DNA of 58,837 bases from assembly GCA_025358485.1 (NCBI GenBank), contig JANYJJ010000185.1, forward strand, positions 1-58,837, written 5' to 3'. How positions within the stretch are numbered: the stretch's first letter is position 1; the number at the start of each line of letters is the position of its first letter. The stretch comes from Burkholderiales bacterium. Lineage in GTDB: Bacteria; Pseudomonadota; Gammaproteobacteria; Burkholderiales; Burkholderiaceae_C. Below are positions 39,701-46,491 of this stretch, piece by piece. Made by a program: the position numbers and the translations under genes. The notes beneath the pieces were generated by a model. That model had not been told where the DNA came from, did no database searches, and saw nothing but the letters and a program-made list of their open reading frames with translations.

Positions 39701-40906
39701 GTTGTCTCGCAGCTCCACATCGATGAGCGTGGCCGTGCCCGACACGTAGATGGCCCCGCCGTTTTGCGCCGAGCTGTTTTTGATGACGCTTTGACTGAGC
39801 ACCAGCGTGGCACCCGCGTGCACGTTGATGGCACCGCCGCGCGATTCTTGGTTGCTGGTGTCGGTGCTGGTCTGCGAGCCACCGCGCAGGGTGACGCCCG
39901 ACAGGTTCAGGGTGCCGCTGCTGACCTCAAACTGCCGCCAACTGCCCTGCGACTCGATCACGGTCAGGCCCGCGCCCGCGCCCACGATGGTCACGTCGCT
40001 GGAAATGTCGAAGTCGCGCGAGCTGTTGTCATCAACACCGTTTGAAAGGTTCAAGACATAGGTGCCCGCCGCCAGCGTGATGGTGTCTGCGCTGCGGGCG
40101 ACGTTGGCCTGCGTGATGGCATAGCGCAAGCTGCCAGGGTTGTTGTCGTCGGTGAAGCGCGTGACTGCGATGGTGGCCAAACTGCCGCTGAAGTTTTGTT
40201 GCTGCGCGCCGCTCACTGCCAAAGCCGTTTCAATCTTGCCGGTCTGATCCTCCAACACCCAGTTGCCGCCGCGCAGGCTGCTGGCCGTGGTGTCGGTGCT
40301 GGCAGCCACATCGCAACCGGTGACTGAAGCCAGGTCGTTGATCAATTGCTGTCCGACGGCACCCGCAGCCACATCGCAGCCGTAAATCAGGAAGTCGGCG
40401 TCGGCGCTGAAGGCGCGGCCCCACGTGGCGATCTCACCGGCCCGCGCCAACAAGGTGGCACTGTTGAGCTGACTGCCGCCCAGCAGCACCAAGCCGTCGG
40501 CACCGTGGCCCAGCACGTGCAAGGCGCTGATGTTGTTGCGCTGTGCCAGCAGTTCGGTGATTCGGGCAATGCCGTCTTCGCCTGCGCTCAGGGTCAGCAC
40601 TTCGAGGTGGCGGCCTGCGCGCTGTTGCGCGAGCAGGTCGTTCAGCAGCGAGGCAGAGTCCGCCACCGACGTGTCGAGCACCACGATTTCCACGCCCTGG
40701 ATGGTGACTGCGGCTTGCGTGGTGACTGCGTCTGGCGTCGTGGCTATTGCGGCTGTTGCGGCCGTGGCGGCTGTTGCAACAGCTTGCGTCCAAGCGGCCT
40801 CAGTGGTCGCGAAGCCACCCGTGCCCAGGCTCATTGCCAACGACAACGCGTCCGCTGAATACAGCAGACGCGGCTCAAAGGCTTCGAGATGCGGGCGGGC
40901 GCTCAT
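33728..40906 (-). CDS. Giant surface/secreted repeat protein: LEPR motif, DUF4347, beta-helix, PA14, 12 cadherin/CSPG-like modules
   Basis: 2392 residues. It begins with FEPRLLYSADAL, the LEPR-type motif, without an ordinary signal peptide. DUF4347 covers about residues 74-240 (VVLDTSVADS, HVLGHGADG, LIYGCDVAAG). A right-handed beta-helix follows (about 250-600; repeated NGGAIY, NGGGIYQ, GGGVHV). Twelve modules of about 107 residues each start ND-x-P and end VRFVHDGS...Y-x-L-x-V-x-D, like cadherin_3/CSPG repeats; a PA14 domain (about 780-930) interrupts the second. Modules 10 and 11 are nearly identical at DNA level. A Ser/Thr/Ala-rich linker leads to a hydrophobic segment (VGYVLWLARGGVLLASM, about 2263-2294) and a charged tail. 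It is probably an adhesin exported by the upstream gene products. Confidence 0.9.
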   Translation of the reverse strand: MSARPHLEAFEPRLLYSADALSLAMSLGTGGFATTEAAWTQAVATAATAATAAIATTPDAVTTQAAVTIQGVEIVVLDTSVADSASLLNDLLAQQRAGRHLEVLTLSAGEDGIARITELLAQRNNISALHVLGHGADGLVLLGGSQLNSATLLARAGEIATWGRAFSADADFLIYGCDVAAGAVGQQLINDLASVTGCDVAASTDTTASSLRGGNWVLEDQTGKIETALAVSGAQQQNFSGSLATIAVTRFTDDNNPGSLRYAITQANVARSADTITLAAGTYVLNLSNGVDDNSSRDFDISSDVTIVGAGAGLTVIESQGSWRQFEVSSGTLNLSGVTLRGGSQTSTDTSNQESRGGAINVHAGATLVLSQSVIKNSSAQNGGAIYVSGTATLIDVELRDNAARNDGGSLYNAGSTSLSRVTIANNTATKNGGGIYQTGSNLMSLVNLTLSGNRALEKGGGLYADAATTLQNVSVVNNAAGESGGGVHVSSNSYFVGVINSLFSGNVDAVNNPAHSNRQLVSGGNNLISDQGGVLTASSDRNVSDIQLGALANNGGVGRTHALLASSPAINAANSALAPNADQRGMARQGTADIGAFEYLNAAPTLTNVSLTLAGGGVAAPIMDANDAENDNITVRVVSVTGGYFARSSNLGVAITSFAGSDPQAGLIRFVHTGSVAPTFSLRAGDALHAGTAVTGTVFFTPANRAPVQSGSSLSFGSMLEDAAAPLTITQAQLLAGATDADGDPLGALNLRLSTASSSSGTLTTVGANTNAAAGLGGGLKAEYFNNIGLTGPVALTRLEAIDFNWGNDAPDPALPADNFSVRWTGFVVPTSSGAFTFRTESDDSIKVWVNGNLIIDLWTDHSVQADVSNPINLTAGTAYAVKVEYYEKTNVSTARLQWQTPGSSTYSAIPAARLFDLAPPAPSDLTKWTYKPAANYNGPVNFAFEMSDGRGGLVTRSATLAVTPVNDAPTLVTNTLTLSESGTVVPQILANDVDNPSASTLTFTATNITHGSFRLTSAPAVVVTQFTQQQINDGVVRFVHDGSNSAPSYKLRVSDGLLSSALSTAQISFTPLNDVPVFVTNTLNISNGGTATPSIVVTDEESTAAQLTLSVSALSGGHFELNSAPGTAITVFTQAQVNAGSVLFIHDGAFVQPSYRLTVTDPQNASAFKDVVVVFDDTNRAPRFLINTLALSEDQSVIVTNSQIKTTDADDNNSRLTISVSDLNGGFFAFIAAPTAPISNFKQVDIDNSQVRFVHDGSNNAPSYTLTVSDPGGLQATSVAAVTFTAINDAPVLNLNTLSITQGGNAIPNIDASDEDSTPAQLTFTVSNLSGGRFELIADAGQAITAFTQAQIDANEVRFVDAGSGTPPAYTLTVSDGALSSQPSNVNILKFVAPPVFTQNSLTVSEGGSATPGIAISDANNIPSELLITVTGLSGGRFERMGPVIGPVTPGGIGFSVEEGVNSFTLADLNADLIRFVHDGSEQAPAYTLTVTDSDGASDTSVLSNVVFTPVNDLPLFETNTLEISEGGVAVPNIKVIDADNAPTEISIYVNSVSGGRFELTSNAGQAITSFTQSQIDNRQVQFVDSGQGTKPTYILAATDPALRQSSNDENLPASEGKVFFTAVNDAPVFTSNSLTVTEGGVATPLISVTDEDNSAAQITITVSNLRGGRFESTSAAGVVITSFTQADLNASSVRFVHDGSGAAPGYTLTATDSDGAQSSSTLREVNFTAVNDKPVFTLNELTVTEGGVAIPAVQVSDEDNSPAELRISASAVVGGRFELTSAPGVAITQFTQAELNAGTVRFVHDGSETRPGYTLTATDSDGAQSSSTLREVNFTAVNDKPVFALNELTVTEGGVAIPAVQVTDEDNSPAELRISARAVVGGRFESTSAPGVAITRFTQAELNAGTVRFVHDGSDTRPGYALSVSDVEGAQATSAGLDLRYTQVNDAPVILSNQLRITEAGAAVPNIKTTDVDTAAAQLKFTVSAVSSGYFELASAPGVRILTFTQAQLDANAIRFVHDGSFNAPSYSLALSDGDTVLNSVASVSFTRLPLPLPAAVVSTTNAGTPNTSTNSSTPTATNSSTTSTTNTAKPTSASAADVLASRAAAAELAAGKVAAEVAATEAQAQAQAQGLTSARTTAQTTAASNNSANDARDGGLRGTASASTNYAGPGSEADARWATATVAAGSVNVQTLLLGGDANSLDWSSSSSSLQDRKLLDAVLGSSDSAVRNTALDKAFERIREELDQGTQADGQAVAGSLVLSTSFSVGYVLWLARGGVLLASMASSIPAWATVDPLPVLSRFKARQANDDDGLGGANGEPNAEKADALERLFSKAKKVFAGSDNATAPAPANAVPTPIAATPVHTVAHANQAANQAASQASSQASGVTP

Positions 40907-40919
40907 GAAGGGGGTGACC

Positions 40920-42104
40920 TCAGCTGCGCGGCTTGAAGACGACTGGCTGCGCCGTCGCAGATGAAGTTCCCGGGGCCGTGACCGCAGCGCTGTTGCTTGT
41001 CAAGGAATCCACCGAACACCGCGCACCTGCGGGCAATTTGTTGCCCGGGTTGGCCAAGCTCAATCGCACGCGGTAGGTGTTGCTGGCGGCGTCGATCACG
41101 CGGTCAACGTGCGTGACCTCGGCGTTCGCAGCCGCCACGCCCGGCAGCTCGGGCTGCACCGCAATGCTGTCGCGCAACTTGAATTGCCCAAAGCGCGCAG
41201 CCGGCACCACCAAGTCCACGCGCAGTGGGTTCAGCGTGGCCAGGCGCAGCACAGGGCGGTCTTCCACGCGCTCGCCGGGGTGGCGGAAACGCTCGACGAT
41301 GACGCCGTCAAACGGCGCGCGCACCGTGCGTTGCTCCACTTGGGCGCGCACCACGTTCAGGTCGGTTGCTAACACATCGCGCTGGCCTTTGCTTTGGGCC
41401 ACACGCTGCGTCGCCACTTCTTGCTCGGCGCGCGCCTGCTCCACCGCTTGCGGCGACACAAAGCCTTCGCTTAGCAAACCCGTGGCGCGGGTGAACTTTT
41501 GATTGGCAAGCACCAAGCTGGCCTGTGCGCTGCGGATGTCGGCGTCGATGCCCCAACGCGTTTTGGCAGACTTTTCACCGGCGGCTTCCACCTCGCTGCG
41601 CAGCACCACCAGCGGCTGGCCTTGGCGCACCGAGTCGCCGATGTCCACATTGATTTGCCCGACGATGCCGGTCACGGGTGAGCCAATGTCGGCCACGCGC
41701 ATGGGGCCAATCAGGCACCCTAAAGTGGCGGCGGGCGCTTTGGCCAGGCGTGCAGCGGGCGGCGTCAAACTGCCTTGCACCGTGGCAGCGATGTTGGGCT
41801 TGGAGGGGTTGGGCTTGAGCGTATTGGCTTCAGTGGATGCGGGTGAAGGCGCAGCGATTGTGGTTGCCGTTGCATTTGCCGTTGCCGTTGCCGTTGCCGT
41901 TGAAGAAGCAAGTGCAGCGGGAGCTTGCGTTTGCGCTCTGCCGGTTTGCTGGATCAGCACAGCGCCGCCCGCCAGCATGCCCAGCACGGGCACGATGGCC
42001 AGCAGCTTGCGGTGCTTTTTTGACGGCGCAGAGGCGGTTGTTGTGTCAACAGCGGCCGCGTGCGAGCCCTCAATCACGGTGTCTTGCCAGTTCGGGTGTG
42101 CCAT
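40920..42104 (-). CDS. HlyD/RND-type periplasmic adaptor
   Basis: 394 residues. One N-terminal membrane helix (LLAIVPVLGMLAGGAVLI) is followed by an Ala/Thr repeat encoded by GTTGCC hexamers, then a lipoyl domain (VADIGSPVTGIVGQINVDIG), an alpha hairpin and a second lipoyl half (VRAPFDGVIVERFRHPGERV). The ATG at 42104 overlaps the SecA-like gene by 31 bp; the longer frame reads into that gene. The giant protein gene starts 13 bp after its stop. It is inferred to bridge inner membrane and periplasm in export of that protein. Confidence 0.87.
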   Translation of the reverse strand: MAHPNWQDTVIEGSHAAAVDTTTASAPSKKHRKLLAIVPVLGMLAGGAVLIQQTGRAQTQAPAALASSTATATATANATATTIAAPSPASTEANTLKPNPSKPNIAATVQGSLTPPAARLAKAPAATLGCLIGPMRVADIGSPVTGIVGQINVDIGDSVRQGQPLVVLRSEVEAAGEKSAKTRWGIDADIRSAQASLVLANQKFTRATGLLSEGFVSPQAVEQARAEQEVATQRVAQSKGQRDVLATDLNVVRAQVEQRTVRAPFDGVIVERFRHPGERVEDRPVLRLATLNPLRVDLVVPAARFGQFKLRDSIAVQPELPGVAAANAEVTHVDRVIDAASNTYRVRLSLANPGNKLPAGARCSVDSLTSNSAAVTAPGTSSATAQPVVFKPRS

Positions 42105-44206
42105 TCGAGATCCTGTTCTAAAAGCTGTCGGCGTTTGCGCTCGCTGCGGGCTTCCTCGCGCGCTTGCCGCCATGAAAACCAAGCACCCCAAGCCTCAAGC
42201 CACTGCGCACTGCGGGTTCCAGCGGCTGAAGGGGTTTGCGGATGTCTGTTCTGATATCGGTGCGTTGAGCCCGCACTTGAGCGGCGCCTCAGTTGCTGGG
42301 CTGCGGCTGCGTGCACCAGGCGATCCACCGCGCCTTGCCAGCCACTGTCGGGCTGCCAAGCTGGCGCGTCCAACGCGCGCCAAACCTCGCCGCTGCCGGG
42401 GTCGCCTGCGCGCGCGCTGCGGCCCAAGAGCTGGCGATCCAAACGGGCGCTGCGGTTGTCTTGGCAGCACAGCACATGCAAGCCGCCAAGTGCCGCCACA
42501 CCAACGCCCAAGGCGATGTCGGTGCCACGTCCAGCCATGTGAGTGGTCACTGTCAGCGCGCCAAGTTGGCCTGCGCCAGCGACGATGTCGGCTTCCAATT
42601 CGTCGTGTCGGGCGTCCAAACGGGCCGCTTGCAAGCCTGCGGCGCGCAAGGCTAGGCACACTTTCTGGGTGGCTTGAACCGAGTCGCAGCCCACCAAAAC
42701 TGGGCGGCCCGTCGCGTGCAGTTCACCCACCCGCGCGACCACCGCTTTGAGCCGCTGCGCGCTGTTGGCAAACACGCGGTCGGCATGACGCAGCCGTTTT
42801 GACGCCGCCCGCAGCGCCACCGGAACCACGGCGCGGCCGTAGCCGCGCAACAGTTCGCCGCTGCATTCGCGCAGCGTGCCGCTCATCCCGGCCACCTTCA
42901 AATAACGGCCAAAAAAGCGCTGCAAGCTGATCTGCGCAGCGATCTGGCTGGGCGCGGTGAGCGTGCAGTTTTCTTTCAACTCGACCAATGCATGCAAGCC
43001 GCGCGACCAGACGCGTCCGTCGGCAACGCGGCCGGTCACTGGGTCAAGCAGCAGCAGTTGCTTGTCACGAACAAGATAGTCGCGGTCGCGCTTCAAGCCG
43101 TGCAGGGCTTGCAGGGCCGTTTCGATCAGGTCGGTGCAGTGGCGGCGGTTCAACCACACGCCGCCCAGCGGTTCCACCAAGGCGGCCAAGCGCTCGTGGC
43201 CAGTGGCCGTCCACGTTACTTTGCGGGCGGTGGCGTCAAACAGCACATCGCGGCCCAACACCAGTTGGCGCGCCACGGCCAGGGTTTGGAATGACAGGGC
43301 GCGTTGTTGGGCCGCCGGGTCGGCGTGTGTGCTTTGAGACGTGACGGGGGCCGCTTCACTCAAGCGCAAAGGGATGGCCGCCTCGTCAATCAGCAAGCTG
43401 TCGGCTTCGTCAATCAAGGCCAAGTGCAAGCCGCGCAGCAGCGGGCCTTCTGATGGCATTGCGGCGGGAGACAAGTGTGCCGCGCGTCGCTGCAAATCGC
43501 TTTGCGTGACGTGGCCAGCGCGCGCGTCGCGCAGGTAGTCAAACGCCACTTCGCGGGCGGTGCAGTAAGTGATGTCGCAGCGGTAGGCGGCGCGGCGCTC
43601 GGCCGGTGTGCTGGTGGCTGTGACCACGCCCACCGTCAAGCCCAGCGCGCTGTACAGCGGCGCCAAGGCTTGCGCGTCGCGCTGCACCAAGTAGTCGTTC
43701 GCCGTCATCAAGTGCACAGGCGTTCCAGACATCGCGGCCACGGCGGCGGCCAGCGCGGCGGCGTAGGTTTTGCCTTCGCCGGTGGCCATCTCGGCGAGTT
43801 GGCCGTCCAGCATGGCCAGCGCGGCATGAAGTTGACTCGCGTAGGGCTTGCGCGCCAACACCTGCTCACCCAGGCGCGCCACCAAAGCCAAGGCCTCGCA
43901 GGTCATGGCGGGCGTCAAGCCGTGATGCGCCAGGCGCGCGCGCAAATGCGTCAGCGCGGTCTGCGTGGTCAGCATGGCCCCGGTCACGGTGCCGGCCACC
44001 AGCGCCATGCGCTTGGACACGCTTTGCACTTGCAATTGCTGGCGCGCCAGCACACCGCGCTGCGACCACGGTGTGGTGAGTTGACGTGTGAGCAAGGCGG
44101 CACGCTGGGCCCACCAAGCAGGCAAGTTGAGGCCCAGCAGCGCAGGTGGATCCTGCCGCTGCGGGTAGCTTTGCGAGGCCGCGAAATCAGGGGCGAGGCT
44201 GTTCAT
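42074..44206 (-). CDS. SecA-like translocase ATPase, shortened
   Basis: 710 residues against about 900 for housekeeping SecA. Seen in order: Walker A MATGEGKTYAAAL (near residue 144), HLMTANDYLVQRDA, DEAD box IDEADSLLIDEA (near 267), a preprotein cross-linking-like region (LKRDRDYLVRDKQLLLLDPVTGR begins it), MSGTLRECSGEL, and motif VI region HMAGRGTDIALGV with LLGRSARAGDPGSG. The long scaffold and the C-terminal zinc-binding tail are missing. An ATGA overlap with the M50/HlyD gene fixes the start at 44206. Its gene neighbours suggest a private motor for the giant protein; that is inference. Confidence 0.88.
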   Translation of the reverse strand: MNSLAPDFAASQSYPQRQDPPALLGLNLPAWWAQRAALLTRQLTTPWSQRGVLARQQLQVQSVSKRMALVAGTVTGAMLTTQTALTHLRARLAHHGLTPAMTCEALALVARLGEQVLARKPYASQLHAALAMLDGQLAEMATGEGKTYAAALAAAVAAMSGTPVHLMTANDYLVQRDAQALAPLYSALGLTVGVVTATSTPAERRAAYRCDITYCTAREVAFDYLRDARAGHVTQSDLQRRAAHLSPAAMPSEGPLLRGLHLALIDEADSLLIDEAAIPLRLSEAAPVTSQSTHADPAAQQRALSFQTLAVARQLVLGRDVLFDATARKVTWTATGHERLAALVEPLGGVWLNRRHCTDLIETALQALHGLKRDRDYLVRDKQLLLLDPVTGRVADGRVWSRGLHALVELKENCTLTAPSQIAAQISLQRFFGRYLKVAGMSGTLRECSGELLRGYGRAVVPVALRAASKRLRHADRVFANSAQRLKAVVARVGELHATGRPVLVGCDSVQATQKVCLALRAAGLQAARLDARHDELEADIVAGAGQLGALTVTTHMAGRGTDIALGVGVAALGGLHVLCCQDNRSARLDRQLLGRSARAGDPGSGEVWRALDAPAWQPDSGWQGAVDRLVHAAAAQQLRRRSSAGSTHRYQNRHPQTPSAAGTRSAQWLEAWGAWFSWRQAREEARSERKRRQLLEQDLEWHTRTGKTP

Positions 44207-46482
44207 GACGCTGGGCTGAAATGCATCAACACCGCTTGTTGGGCGCGCTGCGCCAAGGTCCACGCCAAGGGCTGACTGCCCAGGTCAAACCTCACCCAAG
44301 CGCGCGCGCCGATTTGTTGCGCGTGCGAGGCTTTTGCATGCGCGACTTGCACGTCCATCAACACCACAGGGCGCGCCGAAGTTGCGGCAAGCGTGGTGCC
44401 AGATTGGCGGCCTGCGCTGTCGGCAGGCACGGTGACGATGTCGCCGCCGTAACGGTCGCCCAAAGCAGCGCTGGGCAGTTGCGTGACGGTGGCGGTGCTG
44501 TCGCGCTCAGGGCCGCGCGGCAGCGTGGCTGGCAAGGCGTCCGATTGCGCCAAGCGCACCGAAACAGCAGGTGCCTGATTGCGAAGCATCGCCGCTTGTT
44601 CGGGTTCCAAGGCAACTCGCACCGTCATGGGCGCGGTTGCATTGGCAGCCACTGCGTTTGGAATGACGTAGGCCAACACCGTTCCTTGCGCCACATGGCG
44701 ACCGGGCCAGTCTTGCGCACGCGCCACGCTGAGCGTGCCCGCACTCGCGGCGCGCAATTGAAGTTGGCTAATCCGTTGCAACACGCGGTCCAGCGCGGCC
44801 TGCTGCGCGGCCATCTCGCTGCTCAACCTCAGTGCGCGCGCGGGTTCATTCGCCAAGCGCTCGATGCGCTCGGTTTGCAGCTTCACCAGCAAAGCTTCCA
44901 AGCGCGTTTTGTCCACCGCCAAACTCGGGTTGGTCAGCACAAACATCAACTCACCGGCCTGCACGCTTTGGCCGTCGCGCACCAAGGCTTGCTCTACAAA
45001 CCCTGCCGTTTCGGCGCGCACCACGGCTTGATCGGGCAGCCACACCACGCCGCGCGCCACCGCGGCATGCGGCAGTGGCACCGCCAACACCCCCAAGGCC
45101 ACCGCGCTTGCACCCGCCACTGCGCGAAAGCGGGCGCGCCGGGCTTGCTGTTCGTCCAATTGCGTGCCGCTCAAAAACCGCAGCACCCGCAGCGCCGGGT
45201 TCAGCAACATGCTGTGCGCAAAGTAAATCGCCACCGCCATGCCGAGGGCAAAAAACACACTGCCTGCCCACGCGGTGATCGCCGCCGCCATCAACACGCG
45301 ACAAGCCCAAGACGCAGGTGCGTAAAACCACCACCAAGCGCGCTCCCCGCGCGCTGTAGCGGGCAAAGGCGCGGGCGTGATACCGACCGCGCGTTGCCAA
45401 AAATACTGCCAATGGCGTGCGCTGCGCTGCGCCAAATTGGGCAGCTCCAGCGCGTCGGTCAGCGCGTGGTAGCCGTCAAAGCGCAGCAGCGGATTGGCGT
45501 TGACGGCGATGCTTGAGATGGCCCCGGTCACGAACACCACCCAGCAAAAGTCGCGCAGCAAGCCGGGCTGTATCGCCAAGGCCACGCACAGCGCCAAAGA
45601 CGCGATGAACAACTCCACCATGGCTCCCGCCGCGCTGACCACAAAGCGCTGACGCGGCACTGCAAACGCGTCGGCGGCACTGGCGTCCACAAAAGGTGAG
45701 GGCGTGAAGGCCATCAGCGTGATGCCCCACTGCGGCACCACGCCGCCGTAGCGTTTCACCGCCACGCCGTGAGCCGCTTCGTGCAGCGCTTTCAGCCAAG
45801 GAAACACCAGCCACGTCATCCACATCACATGCGGCGTGCCCATCCAGCGGGCCATGAAATCTGCGATGGCGGCGATGTTGAAGCTGGCTGCGATCAAGCC
45901 TGCGCCCACCACCAACAACCACAGCACCAACCCGGCTGGGCTGAACACCGCGCGGCCCAGCGGCAGCAGTTTTTGCAAGGCAGCATCAGGGTTGCCCAAG
46001 GGAATGCGGATGGCCAACCAATTGCTTTTCCAGGCCGATGCTTTGGTGACTGGCGACGTTGCCTTTTCGCTGTCCCTTGCACCCAGCAAACCAAAGTCAG
46101 GCGTGTGGTCAAACACCGCGAAGCCGCCTTGGTGGAGTTGCAGCAGCAAGTGCAGCAACTCGTCTTGCGTGGGTGCGTCGTCTTGGCGCTCAGTCAGCAG
46201 CCATTGCCACAGCACTTGAACGCTCACGCTGCCATTGCAGCGCCCAAAAAACGCATAGGCCGCAGGGTTCAAACGCACGCGGCGCGTGGCCTCTGCGGTG
46301 CTGGCTTGCAGCGTCAGCACCACCCACGCTTCACCGCGGTAAGCGATGCGCTCGATCTGCACTTCAGGGGCCAGGCGCGGGCACAAATACGCCACGCGAA
46401 ACCAGTCGTCAGACAGCAAAGTGCCTTGTTGTGTGGCCGGACGCACCAGCGCCTCCAGCTCGGCGGCGTTGAATTCAGACAT
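44203..46482 (-). CDS. PqqD-like / M50 site-2-protease-like / HlyD fusion membrane protein
   Basis: 759 residues. The first 130 resemble a PqqD-type winged helix (FRVAYLCPRL, LNPAAYAFFGRCNG). A multi-helix membrane domain follows with the M50 zinc motif LHEAAHGVAVKRYGG (HExxH near residue 236) and the distal NANPLLRFDGYHAL (third-ligand Asp near 340). From about 470 an HlyD lipoyl/hairpin domain (AVVRAETAGFVEQALVRDGQ; VARGVVWLP) extends to the C-terminus. The gene lies 10 bp after the GAF-HlyD gene and overlaps the SecA-like gene. It may form the membrane core of the export complex. Confidence 0.87.
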   Translation of the reverse strand: MSEFNAAELEALVRPATQQGTLLSDDWFRVAYLCPRLAPEVQIERIAYRGEAWVVLTLQASTAEATRRVRLNPAAYAFFGRCNGSVSVQVLWQWLLTERQDDAPTQDELLHLLLQLHQGGFAVFDHTPDFGLLGARDSEKATSPVTKASAWKSNWLAIRIPLGNPDAALQKLLPLGRAVFSPAGLVLWLLVVGAGLIAASFNIAAIADFMARWMGTPHVMWMTWLVFPWLKALHEAAHGVAVKRYGGVVPQWGITLMAFTPSPFVDASAADAFAVPRQRFVVSAAGAMVELFIASLALCVALAIQPGLLRDFCWVVFVTGAISSIAVNANPLLRFDGYHALTDALELPNLAQRSARHWQYFWQRAVGITPAPLPATARGERAWWWFYAPASWACRVLMAAAITAWAGSVFFALGMAVAIYFAHSMLLNPALRVLRFLSGTQLDEQQARRARFRAVAGASAVALGVLAVPLPHAAVARGVVWLPDQAVVRAETAGFVEQALVRDGQSVQAGELMFVLTNPSLAVDKTRLEALLVKLQTERIERLANEPARALRLSSEMAAQQAALDRVLQRISQLQLRAASAGTLSVARAQDWPGRHVAQGTVLAYVIPNAVAANATAPMTVRVALEPEQAAMLRNQAPAVSVRLAQSDALPATLPRGPERDSTATVTQLPSAALGDRYGGDIVTVPADSAGRQSGTTLAATSARPVVLMDVQVAHAKASHAQQIGARAWVRFDLGSQPLAWTLAQRAQQAVLMHFSPAS

Positions 46483-46491
46483 GCTGCGGCC

